This document shows positions 55,714-63,747 of a DNA stretch of 64,000 nucleotides, piece after piece. A program made the position numbers and the translations under genes. This DNA comes from Devosia sp. Root436 (lineage in GTDB: Bacteria; Pseudomonadota; Alphaproteobacteria; Rhizobiales; Devosiaceae). The notes beneath the pieces are model-generated. The model saw only the letters and a list, made by a program, of their open reading frames with translations. It made no database searches and had not been told where the DNA came from. Each line of letters opens with the position of its first letter. Position 1 is the first letter of the stretch. The stretch spans positions 698,540 through 762,539 of the forward strand of contig NZ_LMEM01000009.1 in NCBI RefSeq assembly GCF_001426345.1, read 5' to 3'.

Positions 55714-56466
55714 ATGACGGAACTTGTTCGGAACCTTCCGAAGCGGGCGTGGCTGCGCATCTATCGCGTCACCGGGGCGATAACGCTCATCTCCGTGGCG
55801 CTGTCGGTGATCTTTACCAACATGATCATGGAAATCTTCTCGGCCGGGGTAAACGTGCAGGGGCTGGTCGTCTCCATCGTCATGCCGCTGGCGCTGGGCG
55901 GGCCGATGACCTGGTTCCTGGTGCTCAGGCATGAGCAATTGCGTCATGCCAACGATCAGCTCGAGCATATGGCGAGCACCGACTGGCTGACCGCCTGCCT
56001 CAACCGCGGGGCCTTTACCGGCGCGGTCAGCCGCCATCTCGATCGCCGCGCGCCGACGGAACGTGGCGGCGCCTTGCTGATCGTGGATGCCGACGACTTC
56101 AAGAGCGTCAACGACCGGTTCGGCCATGAAGCGGGGGACGATGCCCTGCAACTGATCGCCAGCGCCATCCGCCAGGCAGTGCGCAGCACCGATCTGGTCG
56201 GGCGGCTGGGCGGCGAAGAGTTCGGCGTTTTCCTGACCGATTCCGACACCGCCACCGCCGACCATGTGGCCGAGCGCATCCGGCGCTCGGTATCGGCCAT
56301 CGCCTTCGCTCCCGGGGGCTCGCCTTGCCCGCTCTCGGTCAGCATCGGCGGCGCCACCTTTGCCACGCACGCTCCCTTCGGCGACCTCTATCGCCTTGCC
56401 GACCAGCACCTTTACGAAGCCAAGAATACCGGCCGCGACCGCGTCGCCATGATGCAGGCGGCCTGA
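55714..56466 (+). CDS. Diguanylate cyclase, membrane-bound (1)
   Basis: 250 residues: two N-terminal membrane helices (near 20-42 and 50-70), a short coil and a GGDEF domain with an intact GGEEF at 166-170, metal site DADDFKSVND, and an RxxD inhibitory site (RSTD) five residues before GGEEF, so product inhibition is expected. Makes cyclic di-GMP. AGGGG precedes the ATG at 55714; an ATG at 55699 is possible. A paralogue follows. Confidence 0.92.
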   Translation: MTELVRNLPKRAWLRIYRVTGAITLISVALSVIFTNMIMEIFSAGVNVQGLVVSIVMPLALGGPMTWFLVLRHEQLRHANDQLEHMASTDWLTACLNRGAFTGAVSRHLDRRAPTERGGALLIVDADDFKSVNDRFGHEAGDDALQLIASAIRQAVRSTDLVGRLGGEEFGVFLTDSDTATADHVAERIRRSVSAIAFAPGGSPCPLSVSIGGATFATHAPFGDLYRLADQHLYEAKNTGRDRVAMMQAA

Positions 56467-56573
56467 CATGGAGACGCCTGCCGCCTGACCGACCTGTCGC
56501 TACGCCACCCCCCGCCTGCCTGCCCCTGGCATGGCAGGCGGATTTGCCGTTTCAAAGCCGAGAGAACCGCTCG

Positions 56574-57356
56574 ATGATGCCCTCCAAGACTTTGACTGCC
56601 CTGCAAAGCTGGTCCAGCGTCGGCCGTTGGACCCTGTTCGGCACAATGGCCTGCGTGGTGGTTTCTGTCGTGTTCAATGCCGTGATGTTCGGTGACCTCG
56701 GGGCAACGGCTTTGCAGCGCTCCATTGTCAGTGCCATCGTCCTGCCCATCCTGCTGGGCCTGCCGCTGTTCTTCTACATGAGCCTGCGGGTGCGGGGCCT
56801 GGCCATAACCAACCGGCGCCTGGGCCTTGTCGCCCGTACCGACAGCCTCACCGCCTGCCTCAATCGCGGCGCCTTTACCGGCAAGGTCGGCACGCTGCTG
56901 ACCCAGCGTGCCCATGGCAGCAGCGGCGCGCTGCTGATGATCGACGCCGACAATTTCAAGGCGATCAACGACCTGTTCGGCCATGACGCGGGCGACGAAG
57001 CGCTGACCATCATCGCGCGTTCCATCCGCACCATATTGCGGGCCGGCGACCTGGTGGGCCGCATGGGCGGCGAGGAATTCGGCGTCTACCTGCCCGATGT
57101 CGACCAGCACAGCGCCGAAGCCGTCGCCGAGCGCATCCGCCGCTCGGTCAACCTGGCGGTCTTCGCCCCCGACGGCAAGCAGCGTTCACTGTCGGTCAGC
57201 ATCGGTGGCGTGGCCTTCGAGGGACCGGCGAGCTTTTCCGACCTGTTCCGCATTGCCGACCAGCGCCTCTACGGCGCCAAGCAGACCGGCCGCAACCGCG
57301 TCGCCGTGGTGCATGTGGCCGATCATCCGTTCATCGACCTGAAACGTACGGCGTAA
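56574..57356 (+). CDS. Diguanylate cyclase, membrane-bound (2)
   Basis: 260 residues with the same plan as its neighbour: two membrane helices (near 17-40 and 50-70), GGDEF domain with GGEEF at 165-169, IDADNFKAIND metal site and RxxD (RAGD) inhibitory site. Shared blocks such as LTACLNRGAFTG and AERIRRSV show tandem duplication. Start at 56574 or the adjacent ATG at 56577. The two likely integrate different inputs through their short membrane parts, as no separate sensory domain exists. Confidence 0.92.
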   Translation: MMPSKTLTALQSWSSVGRWTLFGTMACVVVSVVFNAVMFGDLGATALQRSIVSAIVLPILLGLPLFFYMSLRVRGLAITNRRLGLVARTDSLTACLNRGAFTGKVGTLLTQRAHGSSGALLMIDADNFKAINDLFGHDAGDEALTIIARSIRTILRAGDLVGRMGGEEFGVYLPDVDQHSAEAVAERIRRSVNLAVFAPDGKQRSLSVSIGGVAFEGPASFSDLFRIADQRLYGAKQTGRNRVAVVHVADHPFIDLKRTA

Positions 57357-57417
57357 CGCCCTATCGTTTGCGCTCCGCAGGGGTTAGTGTCGCGCCTCGG
57401 GCGAAACAGGATGAGCC

Positions 57418-57711
57418 ATGGCAGACACGCATCGCAAGGCCAAGGCGCGCGTCGCCGCGCAGGAATACGCCCCCAGGCCGGAAGGCTCGTCGCTGACCTA
57501 CGGGCTGATCGGGGTGGCGACATTCGGCCTGGCGCTGATCGGCTTCGGCATGTTCTACAACGCCAATGTCTTCGCCTATCCGGTGCTGATCGCGGCTTTG
57601 CTCGTGACGGTCTTTCTCGGCAGCGTCGTATTGCGCAAGCACCGCAAGCGGCTCCATACGGATGCCTACAAGGAAGAATATTCGCGGCAGGACAATACGC
57701 CGCCCGAATAG
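57418..57711 (+). CDS. Small two-helix membrane protein, unknown
   Basis: 97 residues with a basic start (MADTHRKAKARVAAQEYAPRP), two hydrophobic helices near 27-47 and 52-72 joined by YNANVFAYP, and a charged C-terminal tail (RKHRKRLHTDAYKEEYSRQ). No recognised family. ATG follows GGATGAGCC. Lies 61 bp after the second cyclase gene, possibly cotranscribed. Confidence 0.65.
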   Translation: MADTHRKAKARVAAQEYAPRPEGSSLTYGLIGVATFGLALIGFGMFYNANVFAYPVLIAALLVTVFLGSVVLRKHRKRLHTDAYKEEYSRQDNTPPE

Positions 57712-57794
57712 GCCCCTTTTGACGGAGTCATGGCTCATTCGTCCTTGAGGGGCGGAGTTTGCCTTGGGCTCCTCCCCTGAACATGGTGCGTGTG

Positions 57795-57922
57795 ACACCC
57801 CCACCCTCATTCCCTCCCCACAAGGGGGAGGGAAGCCTGTCCCGCATGTGTGGAACGATTGGAACACAAACCGCAGCCCTATCGCCTCCCTCCCCATGAT
57901 GGGGAGGGATTGAGGGTGGGGT
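57795..57922. repeat. Palindromic repeat R3, copy 4
   Basis: CCCCACCCTCATTCCCTCCC (from 57799) pairs with GGGAGGGATTGAGGGTGGGG (to 57921) with one mismatch, and internal blocks CCCTCCCCACAAGGGGGAGG and CCCTCCCCATGATGGGGAGG form further hairpins. Lies between the small membrane protein gene and yebC, which converge. Confidence 0.75.
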
Positions 57923-57977
57923 GACGGGAGCCACAGAAGCCTGGAGGGGCACTGACGCAGTGGACGGACGATAGAGA

Positions 57978-58724
57978 CTACGCGTCGAGCTTGGCCGCGT
58001 CTTCGTCGCTCATCTCGAAGTTGGAATAGACGTTCTGCACGTCGTCATCTTCTTCGAGCGTCGAAATCAGCTTCATCAGCGTCGCGCCTTTTTCGGCGTC
58101 GATCGGCGTATTGGTCTGCGGCTTCCAGATCGCCTTGACCGATTCGGCCTCGCCGAGCGTCTTTTCCAGCGCCGCGGCGACTTCCACCATCGCTTCGAAC
58201 GTGGTGGTGATGTAGTGGCCCTCTTCGTCGCTCTCGACGTCGTCGGCGCCGGCCTCGATAGCCGCTTCCATCACCTTGTCTTCCGAGCCTGCCTTGGCCG
58301 GGTAGGTGATTTCGCCGACCTTGTCGAACATGAAGCCGACCGAATTGGTTTCACCCATCGCGCCGCCATTCTTGGAGAAATACGAGCGAATATTGGATGC
58401 GGTGCGGTTGCGATTATCGGTCAGCGCCTCGACGATGATGGCGACGCCGCCGGGGCCATAGCCCTCGTAGCGGATTTCGTCATAGTTCTCGCCGTCGGAG
58501 CCCATGGCCTTCTTGATGGCCCGCTCGATATTGTCGCGGGGCATCGACTGGGCGCGGGCATTGACCACCGCCAGCCGCAGGCGCGCATTGAAGGCCGGGT
58601 CGGGCATGCCCAGCTTGGCCGCGACGGTGATTTCGCGCGCCAGCTTGGAGAAAATCTTGGAGCGCACCGCGTCGGACTTGCCTTTGCGGTGCATGATGTT
58701 TTTGGCATGTGAATGGCCGGCCAT
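57978..58724 (-). CDS. yebC: YebC/PmpR-family protein (TACO1-like)
   Basis: 248 residues, full length. [37 protein letters not shown] at the N-terminus, [35 protein letters not shown] and the acidic C-terminal [12 protein letters not shown] are family hallmarks. Members act as transcription regulators or help ribosomes through proline stretches. In many alphaproteobacteria it lies just before ruvC; here the two cyclase genes intervene. Confidence 0.96.
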   Translation of the reverse strand: MAGHSHAKNIMHRKGKSDAVRSKIFSKLAREITVAAKLGMPDPAFNARLRLAVVNARAQSMPRDNIERAIKKAMGSDGENYDEIRYEGYGPGGVAIIVEALTDNRNRTASNIRSYFSKNGGAMGETNSVGFMFDKVGEITYPAKAGSEDKVMEAAIEAGADDVESDEEGHYITTTFEAMVEVAAALEKTLGEAESVKAIWKPQTNTPIDAEKGATLMKLISTLEEDDDVQNVYSNFEMSDEDAAKLDA

Positions 58725-58799
58725 CGGTCACTCCCCTCGAATAAGAATGCTGGATTGGTGGCGCGTTATAGGCAAGCACGCGCCAATTGTGAAGCGGGG

Positions 58800-59615
58800 C
58801 TAGAACTCGGGCTCCGCCTGGGCCAGCGTGCCGCCGATCCGCACGGGCAACACTTTGACCGCCAGCCCGGTGCGCGGATCGGTTTCGACGGCCACGCCGC
58901 ACAGCGTCGCCTCGCCCTCGGCGGGCGTGAAGCGTCCGTTGGGAATACCGGTGAGGAAGCGGTTGAGCGGTTCGTCGCTTTCGGTGCCGATGATGGAATC
59001 GAAATCCCCGCACATGCCCGCATCGGCCATCAGCGCCGTGCCGCCGCGCAGCACACGATGATCGGCGGTGGGAATGTGAGTATGCGTGCCCACGACCAAG
59101 CTCACCCTGCCATCGAGGAACACGCCCATGGCCTGGATTTCCGAAGTCGCTTCGGTGTGGAAATCGACAATGATGGCATCGGCCTGTTCGCCCAGTGGAC
59201 AGGCCGCCACTGCCGCCTCGACCGCCCGGAACGGGTCATCGACGGGCGGCATGAACACCCGCCCCAGCGCGTTAACCACCAGCACGCGATGGCCATTGCG
59301 ACCCTCGACGAACATGGCGCCGCGCCCCGGCGTGCCCGGCGGCATGTTGACGGGGCGGATCAGCGTGGTCTCGCGCTCGATATAGGTCAGCGCCTCGCGC
59401 TGGTCGAAAGCGTGGTCGCCCAGCGTCACCACATCGGCGCCGGCATTGCGCAACGCATTGAAATGCGCTTCGGTCAGGCCCTTGCCGTGGCTGGCATTCT
59501 CGCCATTGACCACGACGAAATCGAAGCGATAGCGCTCAATGAGGCCGGGAAGGCGCTCGGTAACGGCCTCGCGCCCGGCGCGGCCCATGACATCGCCCAG
59601 AAACAGAAACCTCAT
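58800..59615 (-). CDS. YmdB-family metallophosphoesterase
   Basis: 271 residues of the TIGR00282 family. Metal-binding motifs are FLGDVMGRAGREAV near 5-18, VVNGENASHGKG near 35-46, TLGDHAFDQREAL near 66-78 and VVGTHTHIPTADHRVLRGGTALMADAGMCGD near 171-201. Characterised relatives hydrolyse 2',3'-cyclic nucleotides or affect RNA turnover. ATG at 59615 overlaps the cyclo-ligase stop (ATGA), so the two are coupled. Confidence 0.92.
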   Translation of the reverse strand: MRFLFLGDVMGRAGREAVTERLPGLIERYRFDFVVVNGENASHGKGLTEAHFNALRNAGADVVTLGDHAFDQREALTYIERETTLIRPVNMPPGTPGRGAMFVEGRNGHRVLVVNALGRVFMPPVDDPFRAVEAAVAACPLGEQADAIIVDFHTEATSEIQAMGVFLDGRVSLVVGTHTHIPTADHRVLRGGTALMADAGMCGDFDSIIGTESDEPLNRFLTGIPNGRFTPAEGEATLCGVAVETDPRTGLAVKVLPVRIGGTLAQAEPEF

Positions 59616-60199
59616 GCCATAGCGCCGAAGTGGCGCACACCGGCTTCGGTGACCACGGCATCGAGCGGCACATCATGGGGCTCGCGCGGAATGCGGTCCA
59701 GCTCCTGGGCAGCGAAGGCCAGCCCGATCAGCTTGGGCTTCTTGGTCATCGCCGCCAGCGTCCGGTCATAGTAGCCGCCGCCATAGCCCAGGCGCGTGCC
59801 GCGGCCATCGAAGGCCAGCAGCGGCATGATGACGATATCGGGCTCGGCCTTGGGCGCCAGCTCGGACGGCGCCAGCGTGCCGAAGCCCGATTCATAGAGC
59901 GAAGCACCCTGCTCCCAGATGCGCAGGTCGAGCGGCTGTTCGGGGCCGAGCACCACCGGCAGCACCACGGTCTGGTTGCTGTCCATCAGCTTGACCAGGA
60001 TAGGCTGGCAATCGAGCTCGTCGCGGATGCGCCAATAGGCGGCAACCACGTCGCTTGCCGCCAGCGTAATACCGTCGAAGAAATGCTGGGCGGCGGCCTT
60101 GGCCGCATCGGCGCGCTCGCTGTGATCGAGCAGGGCCCGGGCCGCTCGCGCCCTGATCCGCAGCGCCGCCTTGGCTTCCTCGATCATCTCGTCAACCAT
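59612..60199 (-). CDS. 5-formyltetrahydrofolate cyclo-ligase
   Basis: 195 residues from the ATG at 60199. Nucleotide-binding stretch IRARARAARALL at the start and the C-terminal LAFDGRGTRLGYGGGYYDRTLA loop are typical of the family (YgfA/Fau), which recycles 5-formyl-THF to 5,10-methenyl-THF using ATP. The probable 6S RNA lies immediately upstream on the same strand, as in many proteobacteria. Confidence 0.94.
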   Translation of the reverse strand: MVDEMIEEAKAALRIRARAARALLDHSERADAAKAAAQHFFDGITLAASDVVAAYWRIRDELDCQPILVKLMDSNQTVVLPVVLGPEQPLDLRIWEQGASLYESGFGTLAPSELAPKAEPDIVIMPLLAFDGRGTRLGYGGGYYDRTLAAMTKKPKLIGLAFAAQELDRIPREPHDVPLDAVVTEAGVRHFGAMA

Positions 60200-60219
60200 G
60201 GGCGCGTGCAACCTGCTTG

Positions 60220-60378
60220 GACAATAAGGTGCCACCCTGGCCGTGGGATATACGATCCCGGGAACCTACTTTACGCAGGTGGGCGCCGTTTGTCTGAGCC
60301 CAGGAGCCCAGTCAGGGACAGCTCCCTTAGGATCGATAAGGCCCCGGGGATATTGGTATCCATCACGCACCGGGCAGC
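60220..60378 (-). ncRNA. ssrS: Probable 6S RNA
   Basis: About 160 bases on the minus strand just before the formyl-THF cyclo-ligase gene, a conserved position for 6S RNA. GCCCGGTGCGTG near the 5' end pairs imperfectly with CACGGCCAGGG near the 3' end, leaving inner bubble regions, and GGGAGCTGTCCC / GGGCTCC can form the apical part. A clear promoter precedes it. 6S RNA binds RNA polymerase holoenzyme as a promoter mimic. Ends are estimates; a covariance search would settle it. Confidence 0.65.
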
Positions 60379-60384
60379 AGCCAA

Positions 60385-60412
60385 GATATAGGCGCTTTGC
60401 CGCGCGGTGCAA
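60385..60412 (-). promoter_or_regulatory. Promoter of the 6S RNA candidate
   Basis: On the minus strand TTGCAC (60412-60407), a 16-base spacer and TATATC (60390-60385) place transcription start near 60378. Confidence 0.6.
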
Positions 60413-60420
60413 AGGGTGAG

Positions 60421-60664
60421 TTAGAGGAGATCGAACCAGTCCTGCAGGCCATGCAGCACGCGAAGCACCACAGGGCATGAGACGGACCATGCCGCCAGCA
60501 GCAGGTCGTTCTGGCGCAAGATACGGCATGGCCGCCAGGCGGTCGAACATATCGAGAAGTTTCAAAGTATATCTCATGGCGTGTTGGTCGCCAAAGTTGA
60601 GAATCCCCTCCTCCGCGATATGCTGCACATCGTCGGCAGCAGTCTCAACCGTAGTCCACGCCAT
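60421..60664 (-). pseudogene. Broken ParE-family toxin gene
   Basis: From the ATG at 60664 the first 67 residues read as ParE (AWTTVETAADDVQHIAEEGI ... GMVRLMPCG). The family's next segment is missing, and the expected C-terminus VLRVLHGLQDWFDLL then appears in another reading frame and ends at the TAA 60421-60423. A deletion of roughly a dozen codons with a frameshift therefore destroyed the gene; the surviving frame runs on as nonsense into the 6S region. The parD gene upstream is intact. Confidence 0.8.
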
Positions 60665-60666
60665 GG

Positions 60667-60930
60667 CTAAGCCGACTTGCGCGCTGCCACGGCAGCCCTG
60701 GCACGAGACATAACGCGGTCCAGCAATTGCTCACGAGTCATCTCGACCCTTCCGCTGGCCAGCGCCTCGTCCACCATTTGCTGCAGCTTCTCGCGCGCTT
60801 CCGCCCGCTCCTGATCGCGCCGCACCAGATCGCGCACATAGTCGCTGGCATTGCCGTAGCGGCCGGTCTGCACCTGGTCTTCCACCCATTGTTTCATCTT
60901 GTCGGGCAGGGAAACATTCATCGTGGCCAT
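60667..60930 (-). CDS. ParD-family antitoxin
   Basis: 87 residues with an N-terminal ribbon-helix-helix (TMNVSLPDKMKQWVEDQVQTGRYGNASDYVRDLVRRDQ) and a C-terminal helical tail rich in R/A (EMTREQLLDRVMSRARAAVAARKSA). AAGGAG lies seven bases before the ATG. It should neutralise ParE and repress its operon, but the adjacent parE is broken, so it is now an orphan antitoxin. Confidence 0.9.
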   Translation of the reverse strand: MATMNVSLPDKMKQWVEDQVQTGRYGNASDYVRDLVRRDQERAEAREKLQQMVDEALASGRVEMTREQLLDRVMSRARAAVAARKSA

Positions 60931-61038
60931 GGCAGGTCTCCTTCGTCTCCAATCTAGGACTTTTGGCAATCTTTGCCAAGATGACACTTGTTTCGGCCAC
61001 GGGCGATTACCAATATCCTGTAGCTTGGGAGACTACCG

Positions 61039-62667
61039 ATGTTCGCGCATATTCTCATCGTTATCATTGTCGCCATTGCCATCACCGCATTGGCGGAGCG
61101 GCGCAATGTGCAGCCGGCGCTGCTGGTGGCCATAGTGGGGCTGGCGGCCTCGTTCATTCCAGGCCTGCCGCGGCTGGAACTGGAGCCCGAGATCATCCTC
61201 GGCCTCGTGCTGCCGCCCATGCTGTTCTCGGCGGCCAGCGACTTTTCCTTTTCCAGCTTCGCCCAGCGCCTGGGCTCCATCGTCAATCTGGGCGTCTTCA
61301 TGGTGTTCGGCACCACGGCGCTGGTCGGCATCGTCGCCGTTGCCGTAGTGCCCGAACTCGGCCCCGCCGCCGCCATCGTGCTCGGCGCGGTGCTGGCGCC
61401 GCCCGATGCGGTGACCGCCATCACCATCGGCCGCAAGGCCGGGCTGCCGGTGGCGCTGATGACCGTGCTCAAGGGCGAAAGCCTGATCAACGACGCTGCG
61501 GCGTTGACCCTGTTTGCCGTGGCGGTCGCTGCGGCGGCGGGCACCCAGGCCTTCATTGACAGCACGCCGCTCTATTTCCTCTACGCCGCCGTGGTCGGCA
61601 TCATTCTCGGCATTCTGATCGGCAATCTGGCGCAACTGGCGCGGCGCAAGCTGGCCAATCCGTCGCTGGCAACGGTGGTCTCGATCATCGTGCCCTTCGC
61701 CGCCTACCTGCTGGCCGAGGAAGTCCACGCCTCGGGCGTGCTCGCCGTTGTCGCCGCCGGCTTTGCGCTGGGGCACCATTCGGCCGAGTCAGGCTATGAG
61801 GAGCGTATTCAGGAGCGTCAGTTCTGGCGCACCATCGATACCCTGCTCGAGACTTTCGTCTTCGCCTATATCGGCCTGCAACTGCGCTTCGTCATCACCG
61901 AGGCGGTCGAGGCCGGCTATGACCTGCTGCAACTGGCAGGCGGCGCCGTGGCCATCTTCGTGACGACGGTGGCCATCCGCTTTGCCTGGGTCTTCGGCAC
62001 CGCGGCGATTGCGCGCCGCCGCCGCGCCGCAGCCGCCCGCCGCCCCGCCAGGATTCCACGGCCCGGCCGCCGCGAGCGGCCGCCGTCTCCCCCGCCCCTG
62101 ACCTGGAAGGAAAACATCGTCCTCTCCTGGACCGGCATGCGCGGCGTGGTCACGCTGGCCGCCGCGGCCGGTGTGCCCCTGGTCACGGCGACCGGCGAAG
62201 ACTTCCAGGGCCGCGAAGCCATCCTGGCGCTGGCCTTCCTCGTCACCATTGCCACATTGTTGATCCAGGGGCTCACCCTGCCATGGCTGATCAAGCGGCT
62301 CGACCTCAATAATCCGGACGATGCCCGTCATCTCGCCGACCAGCATGCGCGAGCCGTCGGCATCGCCGAACAGGCCACCAAGGACGCCCTCGCCGAATAC
62401 CGCAAGACGCATATTTCCCCGTCGTCGCGCCGCCTGGCCGACATGATGGCAAAACGGGTCGCCCAGGAGGCCACCGCCACCCCGGCCGAGCCGCTCTTCG
62501 ACCAGACCGAAGCACTGGTGCTGGGCAATATTCTGCTCGAGGCGCGACGCAGGCAGCTCATCGCCGCCCGCGATGCCCGCCAGCTCGATGATACCGTGCT
62601 GCGGGACATGCTGGAGCAGATGGACCTCGAACAGGCCTTCATGGACAGCCTGGGCAAGGGTGCCTAG
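61039..62667 (+). CDS. Na+/H+ antiporter, CPA1/NhaP type
   Basis: 542 residues with about twelve membrane helices. CPA1 motifs: LGAVLAPPDAVTAITIGRKAG near 113-133 and LKGESLINDAAALTLF near 145-160, carrying the ND ion-binding pair; a basic Arg/Pro-rich insert (RRRRAAAARRPARIPRPGRRERPP) lies near 325-350 before the last helices, which include WTGMRGVVTLAAAAGVP. The 120-residue C-terminal tail is cytoplasmic. Exchanges Na+ or K+ for protons. Diverges from parD. Confidence 0.92.
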   Translation: MFAHILIVIIVAIAITALAERRNVQPALLVAIVGLAASFIPGLPRLELEPEIILGLVLPPMLFSAASDFSFSSFAQRLGSIVNLGVFMVFGTTALVGIVAVAVVPELGPAAAIVLGAVLAPPDAVTAITIGRKAGLPVALMTVLKGESLINDAAALTLFAVAVAAAAGTQAFIDSTPLYFLYAAVVGIILGILIGNLAQLARRKLANPSLATVVSIIVPFAAYLLAEEVHASGVLAVVAAGFALGHHSAESGYEERIQERQFWRTIDTLLETFVFAYIGLQLRFVITEAVEAGYDLLQLAGGAVAIFVTTVAIRFAWVFGTAAIARRRRAAAARRPARIPRPGRRERPPSPPPLTWKENIVLSWTGMRGVVTLAAAAGVPLVTATGEDFQGREAILALAFLVTIATLLIQGLTLPWLIKRLDLNNPDDARHLADQHARAVGIAEQATKDALAEYRKTHISPSSRRLADMMAKRVAQEATATPAEPLFDQTEALVLGNILLEARRRQLIAARDARQLDDTVLRDMLEQMDLEQAFMDSLGKGA

Positions 62668-62672
62668 GCTAT

Positions 62673-62695
62673 AATATGAATTGACAAGTCATATT
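62673..62695 (+). promoter_or_regulatory. Candidate iron-responsive (IRO/RirA-type) operator
   Basis: AATATGA and TCATATT are perfect 7-bp inverted arms with a 9-base spacer, giving TGA-N9-TCA, the IRO-box pattern of the rhizobial iron regulator RirA. A -35-like TTGACA lies inside the spacer. It is 67 bp before the siderophore binding-protein gene, where iron control is expected. Confidence 0.55.
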
Positions 62696-62761
62696 TGATG
62701 GCGATAGCTGTGCGCCAAGCCGGAGCGAGGGCTGCGGCGCCACTTTGCCTGGGGTAACTCC

Positions 62762-63679
62762 ATGTCCATCAAATCACTTGTCGCCGCCCTTGCCGGCGCG
62801 ATGCTGCTTATCGCTCCGGCGCTGGCAGTCGAAATCACCCACGATCTCGGCACTACCGAGGTTCCCGATGCACCACAGCGCATCGTCGTGCTCGAATACA
62901 GCTTCGTCGACACACTGGCTGCGGTCGGCGTCTCGCCGGTCGGCATCGCCGACGACGAGAAGCGCGATTCCATCGTGCCGATCTACACCAATATCATCGG
63001 CGATGACTGGACCTCGGTCGGCACCCGCAAGTCGCCGAGCCTGGAAGTCATCGCTTCGCTGCAGCCGGACCTGATCATCGCCGATACCAGCCGCCATGAG
63101 GCCATCTATGGCGCCCTCAGCGAAATCGCCCCCACCATCTCCTTCGACAGCCTGACCGGCACCTATGAAGTGGCCATAGAGGCCGCCCGGACCATTGCCC
63201 ACGCCATCGGCAAGGATGCCGAAATGGAAGCGCGCCTCGCCGAACACACGGCGACGATGGAAGGCTTCAAGGCCCAGATCGGCGACGTGACCGGCTGGTC
63301 GGCCCAGTTCATCGTCGACAATGGCGAAGGCATCTTCCTGCATTCCCCAGTGAGCTATAATGGCTCGCTGCTCGCCTGGTTCGGCTTTACGAGCAACATG
63401 CCCAGCCCCGACGGCCACACCTATGAGGAAGCCATCGTCAACACCTCGCTGGAACAGCTCTCCGAGATCGATCCGCAGATCATCATCCGCGGCAAGTATA
63501 CCGATCCGGGCCTCACCGACTCCTGGGTCGGCCAGCCGCTCTATGACAGCGTCGCGGCGGTCAAGTCCGGCAATGTCTATGACGTCAACGCCCATGAATG
63601 GTCGCGCCTGCGCGGCGTGCTGGCATCCGAAGTCAGCGGCGCCAACCTGGTCGATATCGTCAAGCAGTTGAAGCAGTAG
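62762..63679 (+). CDS. Iron-siderophore ABC transporter substrate-binding protein
   Basis: 305 residues: signal peptide (LVAALAGAMLLIAPALAVE) then a class-III helical-backbone binding protein of the FecB/FhuD type (ITHDLGTTEVPDAPQRIVVLEYSFVDTLAAVGVSPVGIADD; SLEVIASLQPDLIIADTSRHEAIYGAL). No lipobox. It captures ferric siderophore or ferric citrate in the periplasm. The permease gene follows; regulation by iron is suggested by the upstream palindrome. Confidence 0.92.
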   Translation: MSIKSLVAALAGAMLLIAPALAVEITHDLGTTEVPDAPQRIVVLEYSFVDTLAAVGVSPVGIADDEKRDSIVPIYTNIIGDDWTSVGTRKSPSLEVIASLQPDLIIADTSRHEAIYGALSEIAPTISFDSLTGTYEVAIEAARTIAHAIGKDAEMEARLAEHTATMEGFKAQIGDVTGWSAQFIVDNGEGIFLHSPVSYNGSLLAWFGFTSNMPSPDGHTYEEAIVNTSLEQLSEIDPQIIIRGKYTDPGLTDSWVGQPLYDSVAAVKSGNVYDVNAHEWSRLRGVLASEVSGANLVDIVKQLKQ

Positions 63680-63747
63680 AGCAAGGCGGCAAAAAGTGGG
63701 AACCGGTTCTTTGGGTCGCCCAAATCACGTGAGGCTCTAGCCTTGCC
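63678..63747. repeat. Rhizobiales-type palindrome between binding protein and permease genes
   Basis: TAGAGCAAGGC at the left end pairs with GCTCTAGCCTTGC at the right, enclosing AAAAAGTGGGAACCGGTTCTTTGG, the wording of a common rhizobial dispersed element also seen at 5847. It spans the end of the binding-protein gene and the permease start, and could set relative expression of the two. Confidence 0.5.

Noticed and set aside
60266..60664. A 132-residue open frame read as one intact gene
   Set aside because: Only its first half resembles ParE; the rest is out of frame relative to the ParE ending and runs into the 6S RNA candidate, so a pseudogene is the better reading.
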